DNA of 62,000 nucleotides from Mesostigma viride (lineage: Eukaryota > Streptophyta > Mesostigmatophyceae > Mesostigmatales > Mesostigmataceae): positions 1,208,635 through 1,270,634 of the forward strand of contig RPFO01000744.1 of NCBI GenBank assembly GCA_009746045.1. The letters run 5' to 3'. A program made the translations under genes and the position numbers. Shown piece by piece: positions 29,550 to 40,744 of the stretch. How positions within the stretch are numbered: the stretch's first letter is position 1; every line of letters begins with the position of its first letter. A model generated the notes under the pieces. The model was not told the origin of the DNA, made no database searches, and saw only the letters and a program-made list of their open reading frames with translations.

Positions 29550-31622
29550 GTCCTGCTCAGCGGCGGGCGGCGTGGGCGGCGCAGGGACGTCCGCCGGTGC
29601 TACTGCCAGGCGTGCGGCCGCCAGAGGGCCAAGCGGCGGAGGCGGCGGGGGGGCGCCGAGCAGCCGGGACTGGGAGGAATACCACTGGTCGAGCTGCTGC
29701 TGCGGTGAGCCAGAGAGCGTCCGCGGCGCCGGCTGCGCGCCGCCGGCGGGCCGTTGGGCGTGACGCAGGCGGGTCCAGGCGTACTTGCCGTGCTGGTCCT
29801 TGAGGTGGGCGAAGTACTCGCGGACATGAAGGTCCTCCTGCTCCTTGGTCGCCTGCCGGATGGCCGAGTGGTAATCGGCTTTGAGGCGGGCGTAGCGGGC
29901 GGGGTCGCGGTTGTCGCGCAGGGCTTGCCGGGCCTGGATGACGGCGGGGAGCCGGTGCAGGCTGGTGAAGCGGGGCGGGCGGCGGGGGGTAGTAGGGCCC
30001 CGGCCGCGGGCAGCTTGTCAGCGAGGTGCCGAAGGGCCGATGCAGGGCCGGCAGCGAACAGCTGGGCGTGGCTGGCCGGGATGTCCAGCGCGTCGACGAA
30101 CGCCTCTGCGGCGCGCTTGTGGGCGCGTTTTTCAGGGAAGTCCTCCAGAGCGTCGTCAGATTTCTCGAGCAACTGAAGTGTGCGCAAATCAGGTGGTGCC
30201 ACGTGCTTACGAAAGGGCGAGGGGAATCGCAGGCGGATGCGGGCGGTGACGATGCGATGATCGGAGCGCACCAGGGGGATCACATGCGAGCGAGCAGCTA
30301 GTACAGATCCTTGATGACGTTTGCGCATTACAACATAGTCAATGCAGCGTTCAGTGCCAGTTGGCGAGGTGTGTGTGACCAAAGCATCTGGACTATGTGG
30401 AAAGCGCGTGTTGGCAGGGACCAAATCGCATGTCGTAAGCAAATCAGCAAAAAGTTCGGTGTTGGCATTGGAGACCGTACCGTTGGGGGCGTGCTGACAT
30501 CCGCCAGTACCCGGTGGTAGCGTGGCGTTGGCGTCCAGCAGCAGAGCGAGGTAGTTGCGACCAGGGATGCCGTTCGCCAGGTTCTCCAGCGCTGCAAAGA
30601 AGTCCTTGCGGTCTTGTTCTGGGTGGCCGGAGTGGGGTGCGTAACCAACGCCCACCGTCAGGGCGTAGGTCGAGTGGCCCTCCATCGAATGAATAGTGGC
30701 CACGAGGAGCCGAGCGTTGACCAGCTGGGGTTCGCCCATGTGGCGTACGGCGAGCGGGGAGCAGAGGAGACCGACGCCCCCGTTCCCGGTGCCGTCGCCG
30801 CCTCCGTAGTAGAACCGCCAGCCGTCGATGTCGTCAGCAACAAGGACAGTTGATCCGCGGGCCGATGCAGTGCGCCTGTGTTCTTGGATTCCCAGGATGG
30901 CGATATTATTGTCGATGCAGAAACCAATAAGATTGGAGACTCGATGGCACTGACAGTCGTCACTGCGCAGGCAGTGACAGCGGTCAGCGTCGGGCTGGAG
31001 CGTGCGGGCGTTGAAGGTGGCGATGACCAAGGGCGCGCGTTGACCGAAAAGGGGGGTGCAGGCGGGGGTGGGGGCGGAGATGGAGCAGGGTGGTGATGGG
31101 GGTGGGGGTGGAGGTGGTGGGGTAGGGGGGCGGGTTGGGGACTTATGCTTTCAATCACCATTTCGATTCTTCCTGCCAACGCGTCGAGGCGACGCCGACG
31201 GTTGGCTCGGGTGGCCAGGTAGAATGAGTTTGCGTCTGCACGCATAAGAAATGCGTGCAGTCTGAGGAGGTTTCGGAGGCGGCCGCGCGAGGCGGGGCGA
31301 ACCTGGCTCACTGCCGACCCGTTGCTCTCTCTCCGACAGCCCGAGGGCTGCGAAGGCAAAGGGGCGGGAAGGGGAGTTAGGCAGATCCCACTGCTAGAGC
31401 CGCGGAGCCGCGGGGCCGCGAGCGTCGTCATTGATAGGAGAGAAGGGTTCGCAGCGCGGGCTCCGGCTCAGGTGCAAAGCGAACGAATTTATTAGGGGGA
31501 CGGCCAAGCCTGGCAGCCATACCTGAGCTGAAGTTGCCCCGGCGGATCCCCACACGTGCTGGGGAGCAGGTGACGGTCGATGGCGGTGGCGATGGCGGTG
31601 ACGGAGAAGGGGCATATGGCTT
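29550..31622 (-). pseudogene. LINE N-terminal region and apurinic-type endonuclease
   Basis: A first frame from 31431 has a basic N-terminus (FLMRADANSFYLATRANRRR). After a frame change in a Pro-rich tract the endonuclease follows: VIATFNARTL, AILGIQEHR (catalytic Glu), VGVGYAPHSGHPEQDRKDFF, YLALLLDANATLPP, GTERCIDYVVMRKRH and LVRSDHRIVTARI (SDH motif). These are the conserved blocks of the exonuclease III-like endonuclease that nicks LINE target DNA. Near 29990 the frame shifts at a G/C run; EYFAHLKDQHGKYAWTRLRH in another frame leads to the P insertion and on to RT. The gene is broken by frameshifts and insertions. Confidence 0.85.
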
Positions 31623-31626
31623 TTAA

Positions 31627-33346
31627 CTCGTCGTCTGTCCCAACTCAGTCCTCACAGGAGGACTGAGTTGACAACTTTCAACCGCGTGTAGCGACTAGGT
31701 GGGGGGTCCATCCCAAATGTTTTGATGTGGATCGGGGGTGTACTAGATGTCATTTTGTTGGCAAAAATACTGCATATGTGAAAACTTGACCCGAACACCT
31801 GAAAATTACACCGACGTTGGGCACCCTTCGCGATTTTGCATTTTTCGGGAAAAGAACGAGTGGGAAAAATTCAATCAAATCCTGGTGCATGAAGAAAAAA
31901 TATAGGCATGAAAACAATATAGTTCTTGAAACGTGGCAAAAAACTGGGCTCGATTTGGCCACTGCAACTGCCTGAAACAATTAAAAAACTCTCAGTCCTC
32001 AGGAGAGGAATGGGGCTTTTGCTAACTTTGCTAGCATGTAAGTGCGGTCATACTACACACCACCGTGGCCACCAACCATCCCAATCAACTCATTTCCCTT
32101 CAAGCATTACAGGACAACACACTTGCATCATCATACTTCAGGTATATCATACCTTATCATGTAGTGAGAGCCTATGCATGCACGTAGGGAATGGGCTTGG
32201 ATACCTACCAACAAAGGGTTATGTCATAAGTGTCAACCACCAATATAATGGGTAGGTTAATCATATTTCCATTGTTTCTAACAACAATAGATATGGCTAT
32301 AACTGTTTTGCCTTGCCATGATGTGGCCAACATAGTTGCTGGCACATGATGGCAGTGGTTTGTCACCAAGACTTTTCACTCACCCGTAAAAGCTTGAATG
32401 CACCCTTGACGCAGCCCTTGGCCACACAATCATGCAGTATGAACGTAGCAAAAGAATAACTAACATCTATGAAGGAGTTTAAACCTGCACAGCTCCTAAA
32501 ACCCTGCACAACTACACTGGGGTAAGGCAAATGCCTGCTAACATCATGTGAAAAGGGGGTTTTAGAGAGGGGCAGGCAACGGTCAAGAAAGAGCATCAAG
32601 ACTTGAACCTGACAACGCCTCGCAAGCTTAAACTCATGTACGAACATCAAGAAACGAAGAGGCAACGATTATCCGGCTTTACCTGGCACGGCTGGCGTTA
32701 CCTTGGCCCAGGCGGTGCCCGCAAAAGTGGCACTTTGCGGCACATAGACCATGACGTGACAGAATGGTCGAAATCATCAAATCTATACTGTCACTCGATT
32801 TATTCTAATACAATGCATGTTACAATGTAGAAAGAAACCTATCAGCCATTGAAATTGCGCCGGAAAGCAAGCGCAGTCATCAATTCCGTCGACCTGCCTT
32901 ATCGCAGTTTTTTCCAGCAAGAACAGTGCCGACACCGGGTAAATCGCATCCCCGCGAGCTAAAAATTGATTTTTATCATCTTCAGGGCATGTGAAATCTA
33001 TTTCCTGAGTTTGGACAGCTAACTCGTCCGCAAACCTAAACTGCATGCATGGGCGCGAGCCGCCATGGCTAGGTGGTGCATTTCCGGAACTCGCGTTTCA
33101 TGTGGAAAAGTACCCTTACCACCTGTACTTTGACCGTACATTTAGCCGCTCATACCAAATCCAAAAAAATCCCAAAAATATGTCCAAGAAAGATCTTTTC
33201 ACGTAGTATTTGAATAAATTTTGAGAGATTTTTATTGTCAAAAATTCTGACCGGGGCGAATTTTCTACGAAACCCAAAAACTCGGTCCTCGAGAGAGGAC
33301 TGAGTTCGACTCAGTCCTCCGTAGAGGACCAGGGACAGACGACGAG
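31627..33346. mobile_element. C2: TTAA-flanked non-autonomous DNA element, 1.72 kb
   Basis: Close copy of C1 in inverse orientation, with TIRs CTCGTCGTCTGTCCC / GGGACAGACGACGAG and TTAA on both sides (31623-31626 and 33347-33350). It is inserted in the 5' region of the LINE. The similarity of C1 and C2 along their whole length suggests fairly recent activity. Confidence 0.9.
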
Positions 33347-33487
33347 TTAATACATTCTGGGCTACTTCTTGCAAGGGTGGGAATGTAAGCTACACTTGCT
33401 CTAGGTGCACCAGGGCACCTGCACCCTCATGATCTATCAAGCTATGCCCAGCTAAGGGGGGGCCCATTCCATGCAATCTGCATATGA

Positions 33488-34579
33488 TTAAAGAGTGCTA
33501 ATCATATCAAACAACCTCTTCCTGGCCAAAGCATACAACTCAGGGTCGTCCCCCATGTCCTTCATTGTTTCCCTCAAAATGCCGATCTTGATCTTCTGAG
33601 CTTCGGCGGTGGCGAGCATGTCTTGCTTCGCCGCATCCTTGTCCAGCAAGCTCTCCTTCTTGGCAAAGTAGGAGCCCGCTGCGTCCTTGCTCGGCCCGTC
33701 ATCATCAAGCACCACTGGCTCTTTCGAGGTTGCCCCCGGCCCACTTCCTGGGTTGATCTGCTTCTTGTAAGCCGGCTTGGGCTTCTTCCCTAGTTGTATA
33801 TACGAAGACCGCACATGCACATACACCCACAAGCACACACACATGCACACACTGACACACATGCTCAAGCATACACCAAGGTGGGTAAAAGAAACTGGCA
33901 ACCAAACACCATGCCACACTCAAGCATACACCAAGGTGCAGGGTCTCAAAATATATTAGTATAAATAGTATGCCGGGAGTATCTTACCCGCGGCCTTCGT
34001 GGAGCCACCGGTGCACCCAACCGGCTCCTCGAACGCGATGTCCCCATCGACAGTCCGCAGAACAACCTCAAGAAACGCGTACTTTTCCATGAGCAGCCAG
34101 AAGTATAGAAGGCTTTGGTCGCCTTTGACATAACCGCTTTTGTCAGGATTGTTTTGCCCGCTTCGCTCGTAGTTGTCGTTGCAAATGGTTAGCTCTGACT
34201 TGATCTTGGTGTACTGCTCCTTTAGATATGCCGGGGTTCGAGTGTGCAAAGGCTTAGAAATGTCCCCAGCTAGGTTGAGTGCGTATTCATCAAATGTCTC
34301 CTCAGAAGGCGTGAAGTCGGGATCGTTGTGTAGAGTGGCAACTTGTTCCCAGAACCCGGCCGTCAATGACCGCCTGTCGTCGAGGGTTTCCCTCGTGCTC
34401 CCCCCTACTTGATTGGACCACGCTGCCCTGATGCTTTCGTCAATTAGGACATGCCCGAAACGCGCTTTTTCTCTCATCGTCCACTTGGGCGTTTTCCCAT
34501 GGGCGACTCCGCATGGCACGCAATGATTTCGCGCTTCGGGTGGGAGCAACGGTCCGTCTCCTTCGGCATTGTCCGCCAT
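33488..34579 (-). CDS. Myb/SANT-like DNA-binding protein of H1, one intron
   Basis: Exon 1 is 34579-33988 and exon 2 is 33789-33488. The 198-bp intron (GTAAGA...ACTAG) keeps the frame and gives about 297 aa. Exon 1 holds a trihelix/SANT-like domain: KWTMREKARFGHVLIDESI, TAGFWEQVATLHND and LKEQYTKIKSELTICNDNYE. Exon 2 is Lys-rich, then helical (DAAKQDMLATAEAQKIKIGI, YALARKRLFDMI), like the C-terminal domain of Harbinger Myb partners and NAM-associated proteins. In Harbinger elements this protein binds the termini and helps the transposase enter the nucleus. It is convergent with the transposase at 10353. The start ATG is at 34579. Confidence 0.8.
33790..33987 (-). other. Intron of the H1 Myb-like gene with minisatellite copies
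   Basis: The intron contains one full and one partial unit (33868-33940) of the 63-bp repeat found at 11969-13535, then a CA-rich stretch (33810-33865). Confidence 0.75.
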
Positions 34580-34591
34580 GGCTGGCCGGAA

Positions 34592-34785
34592 ATTTTCGTG
34601 TTCAGTCCGTCAGTGCCCAGAGCACAATTTGATCCGGGCGCACAATGATTGGCTGTACGGTACGAACCCTAAACGAAATCTTAGTATCTAAGCTCCGCAG
34701 CGCTTGCTGAATTTGCCCTGGAAGCCCGGAGGCACTTTCCCCGCTGAAAAAGGTGTCCACGGAAGCGTATTGTAGTGCCGACCGC
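34592..34785. promoter_or_regulatory. Block upstream of the Myb-like gene, shared with 51748-51932
   Basis: About 190 bp starting directly upstream of the Myb ATG is nearly identical to 51748-51932, which precedes the Cys-rich ORF at 52135. It contains CCGCAGCGCTTGCTGAATTT and CCCCGCTGAAAAAGGTGTCC. Because it sits 5' of genes on both strands, a shared or bidirectional promoter is plausible. This is inference. Confidence 0.45.
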
Positions 34786-34989
34786 GGGTCTTCCCCTTCC
34801 CCGCCGTGCGTGTTTTGGGTTTAATTGCCTGTAATTGCCTGATTGCCCGGGCACGGAGCTGGCGCCACGTCATCGACTTGGCTCGACTTGGCGGGAACCA
34901 CGCTACTTGCGGTCCAGTCAGTTCAGTTTCGTATAGACTGAAAATTTTACCTCCGGACCCTAAAAATGACCGGTTCGGTTTTAACTTAA

Positions 34990-36678
34990 CCCCTAAATGG
35001 TCTGAGATCCTGCCGATAAATCGGCTGGATCTTCACAATTTTGCAAACCAGATGCCATCCAACCTACCCATATCCAATGGCTGTCCTTGGGGGCCAAGCA
35101 TGTCCATGAGTTGCCCTTCGGGTTGGTATATCACAACCTCACATATATGCAGGGTAGGCCATGTTTAACTGCCGTCAAAGTCAGGGGGGTCAAGACGCGC
35201 GTTTTCATTTTTGGTAGAATGTGCATTTTGAATTATGTTATAAGACCTAGGCACCTACCACTTCAGGGATGATAAACAATTAGTTGCTGAACAGTTTGAG
35301 CCATTGGGGTCATCATTTGGGTGGGTATACCAGCAGTTACACCCAGTACAGCCCATAAGGGTACCGTTGGTAAAAAGCAACCAAGGGAGTAGGGGTGGGC
35401 ATACGACCTCCTAATATGGCCACCAACCATGCCAAACAATACATTTCCCTTCCACAATGATGGGGAAACATAGCTGCATCATCACACTGCCCTTACATGG
35501 CACCTATGTGCAGGTGCCACCTTGTCCATGCACGTAGGTAACGTGGTACGGACACCCTACGCAAGGCATGCATTCTAGGAGGCAGCCACCAACAAACTAG
35601 TGGTGTTGAGCCTATTTCAGCCTGCCCTAGCAAGGATAAACTAGGCCTAAGCTGCTATAGCTTGCCAGGTGATGGCCAGCACACCTGGTGGCACATGCTG
35701 TCAATGGGAAGCTTTTACTCACCAGTTACGTGCTTGATGATGCCACAGAGACCAGCCAACTGCCTCACACTCATGCAATATGTGTGTGGGAAATGTATAA
35801 CAAACATATATGGAGGTATTCAAACCCATACAGCCTCTAAAACTTATCACCATCACCCTGTAGCAGGTCAACTGACTGAGGGAAGCATCTAAGAATGGTG
35901 TTTTAGAAAGGGGCCAGGCCAGGGTCAAGAAAGAGCATGAATAGTGCAAAAAGAATGTGCTACACAAGCTAGAACGTATATATAAATGTCAAACATCGAT
36001 AGGAAAACGATGCTTAAGCTTTACCAGGCATGGATGGCGTTACCTTGGCCCAGGCGGTGGCCGCAAAATGGCGCATTTCGGCACACCAAAGCTGTGCAGC
36101 ATGGTCGCTGGATTCGGCGATTTCTGGCCACCCTTGCACGTTTACGACTACTATGTATCATAAAAAGTAAAAAGAAACCGATATATCCTTTAAAATACGC
36201 CGGAAAGGTATTGCTGTCAACGTTTCTATCGTCCGGCCTGATCGCAGTTTTTTCCAGCAAGAACGCTGCCGACACCTATCAAATGGCATTCCCGCGAACC
36301 AAAAATTGGCCTGTATCATCTTTAGGACGTTTAAAATCAATATCCTAAGTTTGGACAGAAAATTCGAACGCAAACGTAAATGCCATGCGTGGGCGCAAGC
36401 CGCCATGGCCAGGTCGTCGTTTTCCGGAATGCACGTTGTACGTGAAAAAGTACCCTGACCCCTTGTACTTTGACCGGCCAGAACACCTCTATAACTTTCT
36501 CAAAAGTATGCAAACCCTAGTACCATGCTGTGAAGAATTTTATAAACTTTCGATCTTCTGAGCTAAACTTTTCCTAATTCTCAATAGATTTCGCGGCATC
36601 TGGTCCCCCGAGAAGGGGCCGATGCATCGGCTGGAACTCGATTTTTGGCGGAAAATCGGCAGCAAGACCATTTAGGGG
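34990..36678. mobile_element. A: TTAA-flanked non-autonomous DNA element, 1.69 kb
   Basis: TIR CCCCTAAATGG / CCATTTAGGGG is flanked by TTAA (34986-34989 and 36679-36682). B (52332-54030) is a close copy in the opposite orientation. It has no coding capacity. The core (about 36020-36440) is collinear with C1 and C2 although the TIRs differ. It is inserted in H1. Confidence 0.9.
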
Positions 36679-36682
36679 TTAA

Positions 36683-37690
36683 AATCCGTATAGACTCAGC
36701 CTCAGTACAGTTTAAGGGTTAACGGCATCAATGTGCGACGTTACCTGCGGGGCTTGGAACCCAGGCATCTCTGAACAATTTTTTACTAGATAATAAACAT
36801 GCACCTGCAAGAAGTTGGGCAGGCCAGTGAATACCAGCTATGGCTGCATAGACAGTATGAGAAGAAGCAGCTTACGGAATGTGGCTGAATGGAAAAGGAG
36901 CGACCTCGAATGGAAAAGGAGCGACCTCGATCCGACCAGTCGTTAAGAAGTTATGACGACAGCAATGTCGGCAGGCCACATGTCATCAAGTTAGTCGTTT
37001 CCTATAGAACCTTCTAGAAGATATATTGCGACAGCCATGCTGAGTCAAAGAGTCTAGAGCCTTCTATATTGCGTCAATACCTGCTGAGTCAGATTGCGCT
37101 TTGCGCTATCAATCATGATATTTCTATGCAATATAAAGGCGCGATGGCCTCTGGGCCACAGCCATCTTTACTAACGCAAACACTCACCTGTTTCACCTCA
37201 ACGCAAGAGTTTCCAAAAGTGCGCTGAGCATGCACCGGCCCCCCAACAAGGCCCGATTCCTCGAAACAAGCGGCTGGAGCACAGAAGCGCCATCACCGGA
37301 ACCAGCTACAAAAAATTGCCCGCTATGAAGCCTCAGCCTGGCAACCCCACGTTTCTTCATCCAATACGGGTCCATTCCAGCGTCGAATATTAAGTGGAAA
37401 GCATGCAATGTTAGCCGCCACGTATTGCTGGCTTAGCTGCACCATGAATCGGCTGCGGATGCCACCTATTTCCCCCTTGCGGGGGCGTGGAAATGGCAAA
37501 GGCATAGAGTTACTATCCCGCAGCCCTACCGCGAGGGAGATTTTTTAAAAAACTCAATGAATTATGGTAAAAATTAGCTCGATCATTGATTAGTAACTGG
37601 TTGATTCCCCGACAATAATTTGGCCAGCCATAGCTCGGTAGGATGTCTGGCAAGTACTGCGGTCGTGCTGCGTGCATAGCACCTCGGGCA
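36683..37690. other. H1 DNA, no gene called
   Basis: Contains a short direct duplication (GGAAAAGGAGCGACCTCGA, 36893-36930) and an AATATAAAGG box at 37130-37139, but no supported ORF. A small LTR-like or promoter segment (36885-37160) is possible but has no partner repeat here. Confidence 0.4.
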
Positions 37691-37691
37691 G

Positions 37692-38140
37692 CCTTGTGTG
37701 GAATCGCCTGGCCATACCTTGTGTGGAATCGCCTGGCAGCGCATTCCAACCTTAGATACTTGTTTCGAGTACCGGCGGGTGAAACTCTGGTGCTAGATAC
37801 TCTGGGCCATACCTTGTGTGGAATCGCCTGGCATCGCATTCTAACCGCGTAGATACTTGTTTCGAGTACCGGCGAGTGAAACTCCGGTGCCAGATACTCT
37901 GGGCCATACCTTGTGTGGAATCGCCTTGGCATCGCATTCTAACCTAGATACTTGTTTCGAGTACCGGCGAGTGAAACTCCGGTGCCAGATACTGGGGGCA
38001 TACCTTGTGTGGAATCGCCTTGGCATCGCATTCTAACCGTAGATACTTGTTTCGAGTACCGGCGAGTGAAACTCCGGTGCCAGATACTCGGGGCCATACC
38101 TTGTTTTGGAATTTGGAATCGCCTGGCATCGCCTTCCAAG
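37692..38140 (+). repeat. 94-97-bp tandem repeat in H1
   Basis: CCTTGTGTGGAATCGCC starts repeat units at 37717, 37812, 37909 and 38003, with a diverged unit at 38099 and a partial one at 37692. Each unit contains TTGTTTCGAGTACCGGCG. Confidence 0.85.
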
Positions 38141-38326
38141 ATACGCCAGGTCCCGCTTGAATTTTTGCCAGCGACCTCCGGGATTGTTGGCAGCGCAATG
38201 CTGAGTTAACTGACGATGGCGGATGACTATGTCGGATTTTAGTGGCTGGATGCATGAAAAATGTCGGGAGTTTCAACATAATGATAGGGGTTAACGATAT
38301 AATTTATGTGATGCAGGAGATTCCTG

Positions 38327-38543
38327 TCGACAGTGGGCATTGGAAAAAAAAGGATGTCATGCCAAGAAAGAGGACCTTTTGGGCGGTGCTAACCACCCGT
38401 GCCTCAAAAATTGCGGCAAGCAGGTGCATGATTTCTGCACCGGAATGTTTCAAGAGCCGGATGCGGAAGAGGGAACGCGGGATGGACTTGCCCGGAGTGT
38501 GGCAGGCCAGGGCGCCGTTCAGAACCAAACGATGATACCATGA
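38327..38543 (+). CDS. Small Cys-rich (zinc-finger-like) ORF of H1, partial
   Basis: The frame reads CRQWALEKKGCHAKKEDLLG, NHPCLKNCGKQVHDFCTGMF, then an acidic tail to a TGA at 38541-38543. The Cys/His spacing is like that of 52135-52330 (CYRCDKLRRRTS, KCVNCDLKLQNFC), so two elements carry a related domain. GATGCAG at 38308-38314 is a candidate 3' splice site, so this may be a downstream exon. The Cys/His pattern suggests zinc binding; the exact fold is not recognised. Its location in H1 makes it a candidate third H1 gene. Confidence 0.5.
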
Positions 38544-39343
38544 TGGCGGTAGATAACAAGCCCAGCGGCCCGGACCTGCCAACCGACAATCAAAGTTCTA
38601 CCTTATACTATGGCCATAATGTGTGAAGCTAGCGTTTTCACGTTTGTTGCTTTCTGACGACAATACTGTGTGAAGTCATTATAATGTGTCCTGACATGAC
38701 TTATTGCCCATGATGACTTAGAACTGTGGGAGAATCTCTCATGCATTATATGGACCATGCCACATAGAGCCGGAATCACGTCCATGTTCGTTTCACGGTT
38801 GGACAAGTTTGAGATTGAGAAAATTAATGTCCCCTACATTAGAATCAATGTTAGCCACACATAAGGAGACCAAATCAACTTATTTTCTTGAGTCGGCATC
38901 AAAAGTGTCCTAAATTTCGCAATTTGTCCTAATCCAGTGCAACACCTCATTTTCAATCTCCCCGTTAATGAACGTTGCTTTCTGCATCGCTAGGGACTAA
39001 GAACCTTTGTAATTATCGCTGTAGGCATGTATTGCTGCTTATTCGTTGCGGCAAGATTTCCGGGCCAGACCCCCTCGCAAACGCGGATGAAAAATGGCAT
39101 CGATCTCGTCAATAATGCATCTTCGGCTACGCAAGATCATGATGAAACTTTGATTTGACGCATCTGCATAATTTTCTGCGGTCTTATTGCCATATTACTA
39201 CATTTATTACCGAACGCACGTCGCCATGGCCAACTTGGCGCAAGGGTTACGCGCATCGTGCACCACAAGTTCACGTGCCGAGGTAGCGGCGGGTACCGGC
39301 GCGAATTTTTTGGCGCGAAATAATTCCGGTCCGTCCGGACCCC
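38544..39343. other. H1 right subterminal region
   Basis: Non-coding. 39030-39343 is collinear with the right ends of D1 and D2 (for example GGCCAGACCCCCTC and GAATTTTTTGGCGCG). 38895-38950 is similar, in inverted orientation, to 7660-7740 of the left subterminal region, forming a long interrupted inverted repeat. Confidence 0.6.
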
Positions 39344-40548
39344 TTGAGCGAGGTCTACCCACGTCCCGGTGGGCCAGTACGACATGAATGCGGCTAGGTA
39401 TTGCGGGTGCGTGAACATGATTGTGCCCGCGTTCCAATCAATAACCCCACATCCATGCTCCGCAAAGAAACCTCCCGCCATGGTCAACACTACGACGCGC
39501 ACCTGGAGAGCGTTGAAGCGAAAGCCCGGAGCCCTCACAAAGTTGGGCACTGAACCCAGTCGAGGAATGCCTCTCCCTCGCACGGAGCATACTTGGGACA
39601 GTCAACCTTTCGAGGTTTACCATCTACCATGTATTTTGGCAGCTCCCGCTTGAGGCCGTAACGCGTACCAGAACCCTCTGGCGTCGATTCTAGGCAGTCC
39701 TGGGGTCGCGGGGCCGCCCTCCCTGGGTGCAAGTCGAAGCAGACTAGCTCGCGCATGGAGCCTCGTTCCACATACGCATGAGTTCCTGCCTCAAAGTGCA
39801 GCGGTTGCGGTCGATGATAGTCCGCGCTGTCGACGGCCACGAACGGCGGTGGTGGGAGTTCAATGTAGACGGGAACACCCCGAAACTCGCGTAAGGGGCG
39901 TACTCGTTGTGGGCCGGGAAACGCGCTGACGTAAGCGCCCACCGTCCATGGCGCCGGTCGAGCCACCGCCTGTACGATCAAAGACCCCTGCGCGGGAGAT
40001 ATAAAGCCCACCGCTGGTATCGGGCCACGCCTCTCTGCAGTAGATGGGCGCGGGACGTCTCCACGCGGGCCACCCGCTCGGAGTAAGTTCGAGCTTCTCG
40101 GCGCGGACTCTGGGAATCCGCGGAGACGCTGCCCGCCGACACCTCGTTCGTACATGTGCGACGTCTAACTTCTCGCTGGGCATCCGGTTCCACTTGGGGC
40201 CGTTTCTGGTTGCGCTCAATAACCTCGGAACCGAGCTTGGTCAGGTCGGTCGAGCCGCCCGTTCGCCGGGTCGGTCCCGTCCCGACAAGAACCGTCATCC
40301 CCCCGGTTCCCTGGCCGGGTCCGAATGGTTCGCACGGCATCACCGTCCCGTTGTTGGATCGGTGTCACCGCAGGTGTGACAGAACCGCCCGTTCGCCGAG
40401 TCGGCCCTGTTTGCACCTGGCGTTGGTCAGGAGTCTTAGGCTCCGCCAATGGCTGCGGGACGTTCATGTCCATGTCCATCCGCAAGTCAACGTTGTCAGC
40501 GAACAACGATATCTCTGGCTCCTCGCTGTCGGGCTGCTGTGGAAGCAT
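39344..40548 (-). pseudogene. Gypsy ORF3 after integrase, unknown family
   Basis: A coding-like region on the minus strand follows integrase. It starts with MLPQQPDSEEPEISLFADNV and passes Arg/Thr/Gly-rich sequence. It then includes WTVGAYVSAFPGPQRVRPLR, VPVYIELPPPPFVAVDSADY and GSMRELVCFDLHPG. After a frameshift near 39560 come NFVRAPGFRFNALQVRVVVL, TMAGGFFAEHGCGVIDWNAG and FMSYWPTGTWVDLAQ. It runs into the H1 insertion and resumes at 5039. Several frame changes exist. Chromoviruses usually end after the chromodomain, so an extra downstream ORF is unusual. No membrane or envelope features are seen. Confidence 0.6.
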
Positions 40549-40744
40549 CTGCGATCATCGCACACTCGACTTAAGGCGTGTGAGTGTGAAAAAGGGGTAC
40601 ACTTGATACTAGGCTCTTATACCCAATTACCACGATGGTGCGTACACATCGACGTGAATAACACAAGTGCCTTCGCGGCATCCTGGCTACACGTGATCAA
40701 GCCCGTTGTCATAGCGCCCCCACCACTACTACCTTCGCGGTAGC

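Larger units (their letters stand above)
14095..33460 (-). mobile_element. Full-length RTE-like LINE carrying C1, C2 and P
   Basis: On the minus strand the order is a 5' end with a C-run (33460), an N-terminal region, an apurinic-type endonuclease, RT, a C-terminal domain, a 3' UTR and an ATTA-rich tail (14095-14112). Flanking 12-bp target-site duplications define the ends. Later insertions are C2 in the 5' region, P between endonuclease and RT, and C1 after RT. Without them the LINE is about 4.1 kb. Endonuclease plus RT in one ORF and a short-repeat tail suggest an RTE-like clade, which a phylogeny would need to confirm. Several homopolymer frameshifts break the frame. Confidence 0.85.
14083..33472. 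repeat. Target-site duplication pair around the full-length LINE
   Basis: GGCCCATTCCAT occurs at 14083-14094 and 33461-33472. The 12-bp identity, 19.4 kb apart, brackets the LINE and everything nested in it. Confidence 0.8.
5040..39343 (+). mobile_element. H1: large PIF/Harbinger-like transposon with TTGA duplication
   Basis: A perfect 16-bp TIR (GGGGTCCGGACGGACC at 5040-5055; its complement at 39328-39343) is flanked on both sides by direct TTGA (5036-5039 and 39344-39347). H1 sits inside gypsy ORF3, whose frame continues across it. It carries a spliced DDE transposase (10353-11834, +), a spliced Myb/SANT-like gene (34579-33488, -) and a Cys-rich ORF (38327-38543, +). The transposase plus Myb pair is the hallmark of Harbinger elements. 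Nested inside are two LINEs and element A. Without these H1 is about 12.5 kb, unusually large. Its 4-bp duplication differs from the usual 3-bp TWA. Confidence 0.85.

Noticed and set aside
29754-30853. Several plus-strand frames of 60-140 codons
   Set aside because: Shadows of the LINE endonuclease gene on the minus strand in GC-rich DNA.
36885-37160. Possible solo LTR with a TATAAAGG box
   Set aside because: No second copy, no terminal repeat motif and no flanking duplication seen.
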